Shown here: one piece after another, positions 16,587 to 23,409 of the stretch
Position numbering within the stretch: position 1 is the first letter of the stretch
Layout: every line of letters starts with the position of its first letter
Assembly: GCF_025698945.1 (NCBI RefSeq)
Contig: NZ_JAILWM010000002.1
Coordinates: 102,680-166,679 of the forward strand
DNA length: 64,000 nt
DNA from: Nitrosopumilus sp.
GTDB taxonomy: Archaea > Thermoproteota > Nitrososphaeria > Nitrososphaerales > Nitrosopumilaceae
Direction: 5' to 3'
Notes under the pieces: generated by a model
Seen by the model: only the letters and a program-made list of their open reading frames with translations
What the model was told of the DNA's origin: nothing
Database searches by the model: none
Position numbers and translations under genes: made by a program

Positions 16587-16760
16587 CTATACAGGTTCAG
16601 ATAATTTTTTGATATGACTAGTACTATTTTGTACTGCCAAATTTACAGCTCTTTGAATGTCAGCCTTGTATGCTTCAATATTTTTAACATCTTTTTTCAT
16701 TACCTCACATTCTTCTACTATTGGCAGGACTTGGAAATTCTTAAACTGCTCATACGTCAT
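16587..16760 (-). CDS. Small soluble protein, 57 aa
   Basis: An ATG-initiated 57-codon frame ends at TAG 16587-16589. The product begins MTYEQFKNFQVLPIVEECEV and continues as an amphipathic helix with basic and acidic residues and a single Cys. Composition and codon pattern look coding, and it fills an otherwise empty 400-bp interval. No family recognised. It is convergent with the membrane protein gene at 15868-16548. Confidence 0.55.
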   Translation of the reverse strand: MTYEQFKNFQVLPIVEECEVMKKDVKNIEAYKADIQRAVNLAVQNSTSHIKKLSEPV

Positions 16761-16895
16761 GATGCATGAATAATATTTTGTTTCGTCCTTGAACCTATAT
16801 TTTATTTTAAATGCCAGATTAGTATTAGATGAAAATTGAACTATTTAACAGAATTATAAAAAATGATAATTTGCGATCAATGTGACAATTTTTAT

Positions 16896-16961
16896 TTATT
16901 TAAAAACAAAACGTTTGGGCATTAATGCAATTCCAATTATTATCAAAAGCCTATCTTTCAT
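16896..16961 (-). pseudogene. Remnant 5' end of an MKTRLLII-type surface-protein gene
   Basis: ATG at 16961 overlaps the upstream stop as ATGA, exactly as in the operon at 5.4-9.8 kb. It opens a 21-codon frame, MKDRLLIIIGIALMPKRF, that stops at TAA 16896-16898. The first 14 residues and the DNA match the leaders of the genes at 6799, 8007, 17890 and 22714. Nothing of the rest of such a gene follows. It is best read as the truncated start of a lost downstream gene; a functional micropeptide is less likely. Confidence 0.5.
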
Positions 16962-17890
16962 TTTCTTCTCCAAGTGTAGATAAAAGCCCCAGTAGCACAG
17001 ATTAGTATTAATGCAGATAGGATTAGAAATATCGGAATATGATTATTACAATCATCAATTGCATAATCTAAAATGTAGTAGACCCTGCAATCATTTTCAA
17101 TTTTTACGCAAACACCGTCTTTGAGAATTACATCATCACTCTCACAAAGTGCCTTTGCTTGTTCTGATTTTTCTTCAGAAAGTGGTTGAGAGTAGACTGT
17201 TCTATCCAAACTTACTCCGCTGTTTGTTCTTGTATCCCATTTACAGGTATCAAGATCTATCAAGTGAGTGTCGTTGAGAAATCTTAATTGTCCAACATAG
17301 TCAAGTGGTCCATGTCTTTCACAATGCTTTAAGATAAATTCCAATCTTTGAGGATCGTCAGGATTTGACAAGCTGATGTCTCTTAGGGGATTTGCCAGAG
17401 GCTCATCATAACAGTTGTATTTCCAATCAGTAGGGATTTGATTTTTCACTGCTTCCCTGCAGTCAAAACTAGGATTTGCAGCATCTAGGGATTTTGGAGG
17501 AAACCACTTGTCACACATTGAGTCATTTCGATAATCCTCCAAGCTTGAAATTCTATAGTCGTCTTTCCACTGCAGCATTCTGTAATGAGTCTGACCTTTC
17601 CAATCAAAGGCAGTGCATATTATTGTTGGATGATCATAGCCTTCATCGTTGTTTGACCAATTTCTATCAGTTTGAGTCCATCCCTTGTAGTTTGTATCAA
17701 TGTTTCCATAGATTGAATCCATGATTAACTCCTCTGTTAGAGGAACATGGGATACACGGAAGCTATCAAAGCATGGTTGCGGAAGAATCGTTGCAGTACA
17801 TCCTGCATGGGCATATTGTGTATCAGAACTATTCGCAATAACAAAAGACAGTGCAAGGATTCCAGATATTATCAAAAACCTAGTTCTCAT
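16958..17890 (-). CDS. Type I membrane, Cys-rich surface protein
   Basis: 310 residues: signal peptide MRTRFLIISGILALSFVIA, cleavage near AHAG, an extracellular domain of about 240 residues with at least 14 cysteines and several Trp, and a C-terminal transmembrane helix (IPIFLILSALILICATGAFIY) with a WRRK tail. The leader belongs to the MKTRLLII group. An inverted repeat with 9-bp arms lies 26-44 bp upstream. Function unknown; a cell-surface role is inferred from topology. Confidence 0.75.
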   Translation of the reverse strand: MRTRFLIISGILALSFVIANSSDTQYAHAGCTATILPQPCFDSFRVSHVPLTEELIMDSIYGNIDTNYKGWTQTDRNWSNNDEGYDHPTIICTAFDWKGQTHYRMLQWKDDYRISSLEDYRNDSMCDKWFPPKSLDAANPSFDCREAVKNQIPTDWKYNCYDEPLANPLRDISLSNPDDPQRLEFILKHCERHGPLDYVGQLRFLNDTHLIDLDTCKWDTRTNSGVSLDRTVYSQPLSEEKSEQAKALCESDDVILKDGVCVKIENDCRVYYILDYAIDDCNNHIPIFLILSALILICATGAFIYTWRRK

Positions 17891-17915
17891 TTTCTATTCC
17901 TCTTGTTCACTAAAC

Positions 17916-17934
17916 ATTTCATACTGTATGAAAT
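17916..17934. promoter_or_regulatory. Palindrome ATTTCATAC-T-GTATGAAAT
   Basis: Perfect 9-bp arms around one base lie upstream of the minus-strand surface-protein gene starting at 17890. An adjacent block (CATTGAAAAGT at about 17945-17955, followed by CTTCTGA) is repeated almost exactly at 9831-9847 near the second copy of the palindrome. Read on the minus strand, ACTTTTCAATGA could be the TATA-type element. Confidence 0.5.
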
Positions 17935-18088
17935 CCATAATTAATCATTGAAAAGTTCTTCTGATGTTTTATGTTTGAATTGTTTTCTTTATTTTTATTT
18001 TTAAAATGATGAGAAACAGAGTTGAGAATAGAATTATTTTTTGAATCACACAATGTAGAAAAATAAGAAGAAAGGAGTTCAGATAATA

Positions 18089-18451
18089 CTAAGCTCTTCT
18101 TTTTCTAACTGTTCGTCTTGCTGCTTTGCCATATGCTGCTTTTGTAATGGCTTTGCCTTTCTTGGCAGGTTTCTTGGATAATTTTCTTGGACCTTTACCA
18201 CTTAGGGTAACTGTTCGTCTTGCTGCTCTGCCATATGCTGCTTTTGTAACGGCTTTGCCTTTCTTGGCAGCAACGGTTCTTCTTGGCTTTGGTTTATTTT
18301 TTGATGTTTTGACAGTTCTCTTAGCAGCACGCTTCCATGCGGGTTTTGCCCCACTAGTTGTTTTAGTTGTCTTCTTTGCAGTTCTAGTTGCTTTCTTTGC
18401 AGTTCTAGTTGCAGCTTTCTTGACTTTTTTCTTTATTTTTTTAATTGCCAA
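18089..18451 (-). CDS. Very basic Lys/Ala/Thr-rich repeat protein (H1-like)
   Basis: 120 residues, TTG start; a stop codon lies four codons upstream in frame. It is extremely rich in Lys, Arg, Ala and Thr, with almost no acidic residues. The second half contains two copies of KKGKA(V/I)TKAAYG(R/K)AARRTV separated by about 20 residues; the first half has TRTAKKATRTAKK repeats. Composition resembles eukaryotic histone H1 tails and bacterial H1-like proteins, so nucleic-acid binding is likely. The repeats are close at DNA level, suggesting recent duplication. The opposite-strand frame here is a composition artefact. Confidence 0.75.
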   Translation of the reverse strand: MAIKKIKKKVKKAATRTAKKATRTAKKTTKTTSGAKPAWKRAAKRTVKTSKNKPKPRRTVAAKKGKAVTKAAYGRAARRTVTLSGKGPRKLSKKPAKKGKAITKAAYGKAARRTVRKRRA

Positions 18452-18574
18452 TATGAGATATTATTTCTGATATGCTTTAAGTTAGGACTAATAAATAAAA
18501 TTGAGGATTTGTAAATAAAATGAACCCAGATCAATTCTATTTTGTAACGTTTCTGAAATTTACTTGTTATTTTC

Positions 18575-18691
18575 CTATAATATCAACGATAACACCACTA
18601 TAGAAACAGCTGCAATAACATAGAATCCATAAAACGCCTTTTTGTGGCGAGGTATTGCAAGTTTTACTTTTTGTTTTAGTACTAAATTCAT
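18575..18691 (-). CDS. Micro membrane protein, 38 aa
   Basis: ATG 18691, preceded by GGAGATAATATC, opens a 38-codon frame ending at TAG. The N-terminal half is basic (LKQKVKLAIPRHKKAF) and the C-terminal half is one hydrophobic helix (YGFYVIAAVSIVVLSLIL). Such a Lys-rich head plus single helix is typical of tail-anchored micro-proteins. It is divergent from another micro membrane protein at 18881, across a 189-bp spacer full of inverted repeats. Confidence 0.6.
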   Translation of the reverse strand: MNLVLKQKVKLAIPRHKKAFYGFYVIAAVSIVVLSLIL

Positions 18692-18880
18692 GATATTATC
18701 TCCATTAGTGTAAAGCGAGAACATTGTGAAAAAAATTCACATAGTTCTGGTCTAGGGAAATGTTGTTCTCGCATGACATTATATTGTGATTTAACATGAT
18801 ATAGTATAGTAAGCTGTTAAGCTTACTGGTAATCTTCAAGAGAGAGGATATTCTATGTATCACAATATCAAATCATAATC
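18692..18880. promoter_or_regulatory. Divergent regulatory region with nested inverted repeats
   Basis: 189 bp between two divergent micro-membrane-protein genes. Three perfect inverted repeats are visible: GCGAGAACA (18715-18723) with TGTTCTCGC (18764-18772); ATATTGTGAT (18781-18790) with ATCACAATAT (18859-18868); and AGTAAGC-6 bases-GCTTACT (18808-18827), nested inside the second. A smaller GTGAA/TTCAC hairpin lies inside the first. These could be operators or structured leaders. Confidence 0.55.
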
Positions 18881-19030
18881 ATGAAAACACAACAAACCCG
18901 AATTTGGGACAAAATGGTTCATGCTCCATTCAAAAAGGTCGTAAAGTTTGATCTTATCTGTATGGGAATAGGGGTAGTGATAGGAATCGGAGCAGGTGCA
19001 TATCTTGTTGCTAGCGGTTTATTAGGCTAG
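18881..19030 (+). CDS. Micro membrane protein, 49 aa
   Basis: ATG 18881 opens a 49-codon frame ending at TAG. A basic N-terminus (RIWDKMVHAPFKKVVKFD) is followed by one glycine-rich transmembrane helix (GIGVVIGIGAGAYLVASGLL). Similar in plan, not in sequence, to the divergent 38-residue protein. It may act as a small subunit or regulator in a membrane complex; this is inference. Confidence 0.6.
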   Translation: MKTQQTRIWDKMVHAPFKKVVKFDLICMGIGVVIGIGAGAYLVASGLLG

Positions 19031-19124
19031 TAACAATTTTTTATTTTCTCAGAGTACAAACAAAAAAAGATTTGGAAATATCAAACATCATACATTATTA
19101 ATGAAGAAAAATTGAGGGGTATAA

Positions 19125-19658
19125 TTGAGCACTAGTCAAAAAAAGAAAACAGATACAATGTCATTTAGGTTGGATAGTGAAATTCTTGATAAAATTAGAA
19201 AAGAATCAGAATCACAAGGAATAAGTCTGAATGTTTTGGCAAACAAAATTTTTTCGAGATATGTTGATTGGGATATGTTTGAGCCTAAAGTAGGCATGGT
19301 TCCTATAGCAAAACCCATTGTTAGTGCACTGTTTGAAAAACTTTCAAAACAGGAAACAATTGAGCTTGCAAAACAAATTGGTCAAAGCATAGTATCAGAT
19401 ATTGCCACATTCATGAAGGGTTCTATGGACATAGATTCATTTGTTTCATGGTTTGTAACCAGAATGAAAATATCAGATTTTGAGATTAATCATTCTGTAA
19501 AAGATTCAAAACATAGTTACATCATAAAACATGATTTAGGATACAACTGGTCATTGTATCACAAAACAGTGTTGGAATTAATTTTCAATGATGCATTTGA
19601 GAGAAAAATTGATTTGAACATAAAAGACAGGATGATGGAGTTATCCTTTGAAAAATAA
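19125..19658 (+). CDS. RHH-like DNA-binding protein with C-terminal domain
   Basis: 177 residues, TTG start. Residues ~12-48 (MSFRLDSEILDKIRKESESQGISLNVLANKIFSRYV) match the beta-helix-helix pattern of ribbon-helix-helix DNA-binding domains. The ~125-residue remainder is soluble and has no recognised motif; it may be a sensor or multimerisation domain. It is convergent with the multicopper oxidase gene, with the stops adjacent. Regulation of that neighbour is possible but unsupported. Confidence 0.65.
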   Translation: MSTSQKKKTDTMSFRLDSEILDKIRKESESQGISLNVLANKIFSRYVDWDMFEPKVGMVPIAKPIVSALFEKLSKQETIELAKQIGQSIVSDIATFMKGSMDIDSFVSWFVTRMKISDFEINHSVKDSKHSYIIKHDLGYNWSLYHKTVLELIFNDAFERKIDLNIKDRMMELSFEK

Positions 19659-21008
19659 TCACACAGATTTTACAGTCCCAGTCATCCAAGGATGAAGCAT
19701 GCAATAGTATTCATACAAACCTATTTCTTCAAATGTCTGCTCAAATGTATCTCCAGGCATCATCATTCCTGAATCAAATAAGTCATCATTACTGGTAACA
19801 GTATGAACTGAGATGTCTTTGTTAGTCCATGTAATACTATCACCAGCTTGAATCTGCGTAATCTTTGGATAGTATGACTTGTTTGAAGACTTTACTGCAG
19901 AGCCTTCTTCTACTTCACAAATGGTGGTCTCAACTATATGTGACTCATCGGTATTTAGATTTGCAACTATAGTGTGTTCTTCATGACTGGATTTGCTTGC
20001 AATAGTTTTTGTTACTTTTGCAGTTTTGTCAGATAGTTGCAATTTTGTAAGGAGTTCTTTTTGCCAATTCCACATATCAACAGATTTAGTCTTTGCAATA
20101 GTTTCTCCATCTACTGCAGAAGCAGAAGCATCCCTAACGTCAAAGTATGCCATGGTTCCCTTTTCTTCAGGAACTCCATGTAGATGGAAGAGATATCTTC
20201 CTGGTTCTTTCCATTTTGCCTCAAATATTGCAGCATTACCAGGTCCAACTTCCCACGTCTGAGTTTTTATTGGTTCATTTTCCCATATTCCTGATACTAT
20301 TGTATCAAAGATTGTTCCGTGAATATGAAACCCAAACGCAGGAATTGCACCCATGTCAACATAGTACAGTCTTACCAATTCGTTAGTATTGGCAGGTAAG
20401 GGATTCATCCAATATTGATCAGCGTAACCATTAAAGAAAACATAATCAGGAGTCCATGTCTCTTGATCTTCCAAATCATATTCTCCTTTGACTAGTACGT
20501 ATTCTCGTGCAGGCTCCAATCCTTCCTTAGGATCTATAATGAATACACCATACAAGCCATTTCTAACATGTTCAGAGACTGGCATGACATGACAATGATA
20601 CATGAAGACACCTGCTGGTTCTGCAATAAAGTCATAGGTATATGATTCTCCTGGAAGAACTTCTTGGAACACTCCATCATTTTTTTCATTATGATCACCA
20701 TGAAAATGCATAGTATGAGGAAGTTTTCCATTGTTGATGAAATTGACAATAACTCTGTCACCTTCAGTTGCACGTAATGTAGGACCCGGAATTGTTCCGT
20801 TATATGTCCAAGCTTCAACTCGTATACCTGGAGAAATCTCCAATGTTGTATCCTCAGCAACTACAGTAAATGTACGTGTTATGGGGGAATGATGGACAGA
20901 AGTGTCTTGAGCAAATGATTGTAAAGGAAACTCAGCATTTAAGAAAAAAACCCCAAGTGTTATTCCAAGTGAGATAGCTCCTATAAACATAACAGTTGTT
21001 CTGTCCAC
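19659..21008 (-). CDS. NirK-like multicopper oxidase with fused plastocyanin domain
   Basis: 449 residues, exported: N-terminal hydrophobic segment ending near SFAQ. Two cupredoxin domains follow. HTMHFHGDH and FMYHCHVMPVSEHV in domain 1 and FGFHIHGTIF and YLFHLHG in domain 2 supply type 1 and type 2/3 copper ligands, the layout of copper nitrite reductases and two-domain laccases. Residues from about 360 form a third, plastocyanin-like cupredoxin (HTVTS..., YYCMLHPWM). The axial position after the type 1 His (HVRNGLYG) is Leu where NirK usually has Met, so nitrite reduction versus general copper/electron transfer is open. The gene has its own short upstream region. Confidence 0.85.
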   Translation of the reverse strand: MDRTTVMFIGAISLGITLGVFFLNAEFPLQSFAQDTSVHHSPITRTFTVVAEDTTLEISPGIRVEAWTYNGTIPGPTLRATEGDRVIVNFINNGKLPHTMHFHGDHNEKNDGVFQEVLPGESYTYDFIAEPAGVFMYHCHVMPVSEHVRNGLYGVFIIDPKEGLEPAREYVLVKGEYDLEDQETWTPDYVFFNGYADQYWMNPLPANTNELVRLYYVDMGAIPAFGFHIHGTIFDTIVSGIWENEPIKTQTWEVGPGNAAIFEAKWKEPGRYLFHLHGVPEEKGTMAYFDVRDASASAVDGETIAKTKSVDMWNWQKELLTKLQLSDKTAKVTKTIASKSSHEEHTIVANLNTDESHIVETTICEVEEGSAVKSSNKSYYPKITQIQAGDSITWTNKDISVHTVTSNDDLFDSGMMMPGDTFEQTFEEIGLYEYYCMLHPWMTGTVKSV

Positions 21009-21087
21009 GCGATGTTATACCAAATGTTGGTTTTAATTATGAGGTTTATTTTGCAATCATTTGCAAACACTACAATACACTGATCTT

Positions 21088-21318
21088 ATGTATGATAATT
21101 TTCTTCAGTTCATCTTGGCACCAAGATGTAAAGGATATTGTGTTTGTTTTAAGGTAAAAAGATTTGATGGAGGAGTAAAATATCAAAATGGGTTAAAGTG
21201 GTGTTCTATATGCACACGATTTATTCAAACAGATTTGATTCGTTGTTCTTGTTGTAATACAAAATTACGAGTAAGGGCTAAAAATCGAATTTATCAAAAA
21301 GTAAGTCATAGATTTTAA
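21088..21318 (+). CDS. Small Cys-rich zinc-binding protein
   Basis: 76 residues from ATG 21088; a TTG at 21061 is less likely. The pattern CKGYCVCFKVKR...WCSICTRF...RCSCCNTKLR has at least eight cysteines in CxxC-like groups, and the tail is basic (RVRAKNRIYQK). Small proteins with this layout recur in thaumarchaea. Zinc and nucleic-acid binding are likely; the role is unknown. Confidence 0.65.
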   Translation: MYDNFLQFILAPRCKGYCVCFKVKRFDGGVKYQNGLKWCSICTRFIQTDLIRCSCCNTKLRVRAKNRIYQKVSHRF

Positions 21319-21367
21319 GAATGTATTCTGCAAATACTTGAGAAGGTTTGTGTCATTTTTTTAATTT

Positions 21368-22714
21368 TCAAAAGAAGGATTCGGCAATTTTGATTATTTC
21401 TTCTTCACCCAAACTACTCTTTATTCGAATTTGCTCTTCATCAAGAAAAATCTCCAATCTGTTAAATGATTGTTGTTTTCCATCTTTCCAAGAATACTCC
21501 TTAATCATAACTGCAGGTTGATCTGAAATGGTAAGCGTTTTTGATTGTGGATGCTCTGAATTTTCTTGTGCTTTTTCAAACTTGTCATAGTTTGGATCTT
21601 CAATCCAACCATTCCATGCCTCATCATAATAATCAATTACCAGACCACCATCGGAGAAAAATTCTCTATCAAATGCAGAATTATGAGTGTCAGGAAACTT
21701 TGAGCGTTGCTCATCAGTGAAATAAACAAGATGCACATACGCGTTTGTATTGTGCACTCCGCATTCAAAAGAGTATCCCTCTGGCAGATACTTTGGAAAC
21801 TTTGGATAGACTTTCACGGTTCCATAAAGGGAGGTCACATCATTTTCTGTCATGCATCGAGGATATGGTTTTACAGTAACACTTCCTTGAAGATCAAACG
21901 GTTTTACAACATATGAGATTGGTTCGTTATTCTTGTCATCATATGGAGAGAAATAATACGAGAAAAACTTGCCTGGAGGAATTACTGTTTCAAATTCATT
22001 TAGTGTTTTTGCAAATCTATTTTCATGAACATCTCCATCATCTGCATCAATAAAATTCACTACAGGATCATTTGAATAAAGAATCACGTCTTCATCCAAG
22101 TTATTGTGAAACAGAACTGTGCTGTTAAATCCACCATAAAATACTGTGATGTGTTGATTCTCTATGTGTGGAAATCCAGAATTTTGGGTGAAATTTACAT
22201 TAACAAAATTCCCATCAGATATTTGATTTTGAAATGATATCCTCAACATGTATTGCTTGTCTTCATATTCAAAAAAACAATCAAATTGGTACTGTGCATC
22301 AGGCATTGAAGCAATATTGTCTGAAAAGACAGTTTTTGTCTCATTAAAGTTGTATTTTGTTAAAAGGTCCAATGCCACTTCTTTTTTTACAGTCATCCCA
22401 TATCCAGTATACACGCCTGGAGGGTAGATTTGCGGAGAATCATGAAATTCCTCCTCAGAAGCACTTTTCAAATCGTCTAGAAAATCATCTGGGAATTTTT
22501 CTACTTCTTGTGAAGAAAGTTGAAAGCAATCTTGGTTTGGATGATTCTCTACTGTTTTGTATACTGACATACCCACACTTCTTACAAGTAGATCATCATA
22601 ATCTACCAAATATTGGAATGTTTGTTTTTGAGTATCAGTAGAGTTCCATATGCCATAGACTGTAAATAAGGCAATTCCGATAATTGTAAAAGATAGTAAA
22701 AGTCTAGTTTTCAT
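21368..22714 (-). CDS. Signal-anchored extracellular protein with MKTRLLL leader
   Basis: 448 residues. N-terminal anchor (MKTRLLLSFTIIGIALFTVYG), then an extracellular region with at least two beta-rich domains (about 40-170 and 170-290) and a C-terminal domain with FSDGGLVIDYYDEAWNGW that resembles a DUF4367-like or lipoprotein-associated fold. Cys content is low compared with the other leader-sharing proteins. It begins 3 nt after the stop of the zinc-ribbon gene upstream, and the junction again reads GAAAATGAAAACTAG-like. Function unknown. Confidence 0.7.
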   Translation of the reverse strand: MKTRLLLSFTIIGIALFTVYGIWNSTDTQKQTFQYLVDYDDLLVRSVGMSVYKTVENHPNQDCFQLSSQEVEKFPDDFLDDLKSASEEEFHDSPQIYPPGVYTGYGMTVKKEVALDLLTKYNFNETKTVFSDNIASMPDAQYQFDCFFEYEDKQYMLRISFQNQISDGNFVNVNFTQNSGFPHIENQHITVFYGGFNSTVLFHNNLDEDVILYSNDPVVNFIDADDGDVHENRFAKTLNEFETVIPPGKFFSYYFSPYDDKNNEPISYVVKPFDLQGSVTVKPYPRCMTENDVTSLYGTVKVYPKFPKYLPEGYSFECGVHNTNAYVHLVYFTDEQRSKFPDTHNSAFDREFFSDGGLVIDYYDEAWNGWIEDPNYDKFEKAQENSEHPQSKTLTISDQPAVMIKEYSWKDGKQQSFNRLEIFLDEEQIRIKSSLGEEEIIKIAESFF

Positions 22715-22717
22715 TTT

Positions 22718-22951
22718 CTACTCCACAGAAACGTATTCTATCTTCTCGCCGCAAAAAGGACAGTAATCAATCGGTGTAAGAGTCTCTTTTTCTACAATAC
22801 AGAATTTTCCAATTTTACTGCTCCAAGCTTTTACAATTGAAACGTATCTCTTTAGTTTCTCACAGCAAAAATCTAATTCATTTTCATTTTTAAATTCAGT
22901 AAAGAAAACATATTCAAATGCATGAACCTCTTTGTGTACATATACTTGCAT
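22718..22951 (-). CDS. Small protein with C-terminal CPFCGEKIEY zinc motif
   Basis: 77 residues. A central CC pair (LDFCCEKLKRY) and terminal DYCPFCGEKIEYVS parallel the protein at 9867-10124, a clear paralogue. It sits immediately 5' of a leader-sharing secreted-protein gene (3-nt spacing). A CTTTATGAGTATCA box about 20-35 nt upstream of its ATG matches the one before the other copy. Probably cytoplasmic; function unknown. Confidence 0.65.
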   Translation of the reverse strand: MQVYVHKEVHAFEYVFFTEFKNENELDFCCEKLKRYVSIVKAWSSKIGKFCIVEKETLTPIDYCPFCGEKIEYVSVE

Positions 22952-23025
22952 TAGTCAAACTTGACATATGATACTCATAAAGAGTCCGAATAATTTACAG
23001 CAGTACCAATAGTTAATTTTTTGTT

Positions 23026-23050
23026 AGTCGGGTCAAAAGCTGACCCGACT
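23026..23050 (+). repeat. Perfect GC-rich hairpin, 10-bp arms
   Basis: AGTCGGGTCA and TGACCCGACT flank the loop AAAGC. Perfect 10-bp GC-rich pairing is striking in this AT-rich DNA. No U-tract follows on either strand, so it is not a simple terminator. It lies about 360 bp upstream of the CBS-TrkH gene and directly before a possible 20-residue reading frame, suggesting a structured leader or small RNA. Confidence 0.55.
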
Positions 23051-23113
23051 ATGAAGTACTATGGTCTGGTAAACTCGGATGAAACGACTCCTCATCGGTA
23101 TGACTATAGTTAG
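23051..23113 (+). CDS. Possible 20-residue leader peptide
   Basis: ATG at 23051, directly after the hairpin, opens a 20-codon frame (MKYYGLVNSDETTPHRYDYS) ending in TAG. It could be a leader peptide coupled to the structured region upstream of the potassium transporter, or chance. A longer plus-strand frame at 23079-23315 overlaps it in another register and looks less protein-like. The rest of the 458-bp spacer between 22951 and 23410 holds no convincing gene. Confidence 0.25.
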   Translation: MKYYGLVNSDETTPHRYDYS

Positions 23114-23135
23114 AACAATTTTACTTATAATTATC

Positions 23136-23165
23136 ACTGAGAAATCATTCATACAAATTCTCAGT
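23136..23165 (+). repeat. Second stem-loop of the transporter leader region
   Basis: ACTGAGAA (23136-23143) and TTCTCAGT (23158-23165) are perfect 8-bp arms around a 14-base loop. Together with the hairpin at 23026-23050 it suggests that the DNA upstream of the CBS-TrkH gene encodes a folded RNA. Confidence 0.4.
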
Positions 23166-23409
23166 ATTCCCTTAATACTAAATTGCCAACCAAGAATAGA
23201 AACTGTCACCAGACAACTAATCGTTGTTGGTCTCAAGTTTCAATTATATTATTTTAGAACAAGTTTTGAAAGCCAGATTGATTATTCTTCACCTTTTACA
23301 ATTCGACTGTCTTAGTTGATACTCCAGAAAAAGGTAAGTCTGGATATTTTGAATACAATTACCTTTGTTACACAATACTAAATAAGATACCAAAAAGAAG
23401 TCAAGCTAA

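Noticed and set aside
18126..18470. Plus-strand 114-codon frame opposite the basic repeat protein
   Set aside because: Hydrophobic Leu/Phe/Ala translation is the expected antisense of Lys/Ala-rich codons; the minus strand has the clear repeat protein.
23026..23050. GC-rich hairpin read as a Rho-independent-type terminator
   Set aside because: No U-tract follows it on either strand and no gene ends just before it on the plus strand.
23079..23315. Plus-strand 78-codon frame upstream of the CBS-TrkH gene
   Set aside because: It overlaps hairpins and the smaller frame at 23051, shows no coding-like composition after residue 30 and no family resemblance; a minus-strand frame of similar length covers the same DNA.
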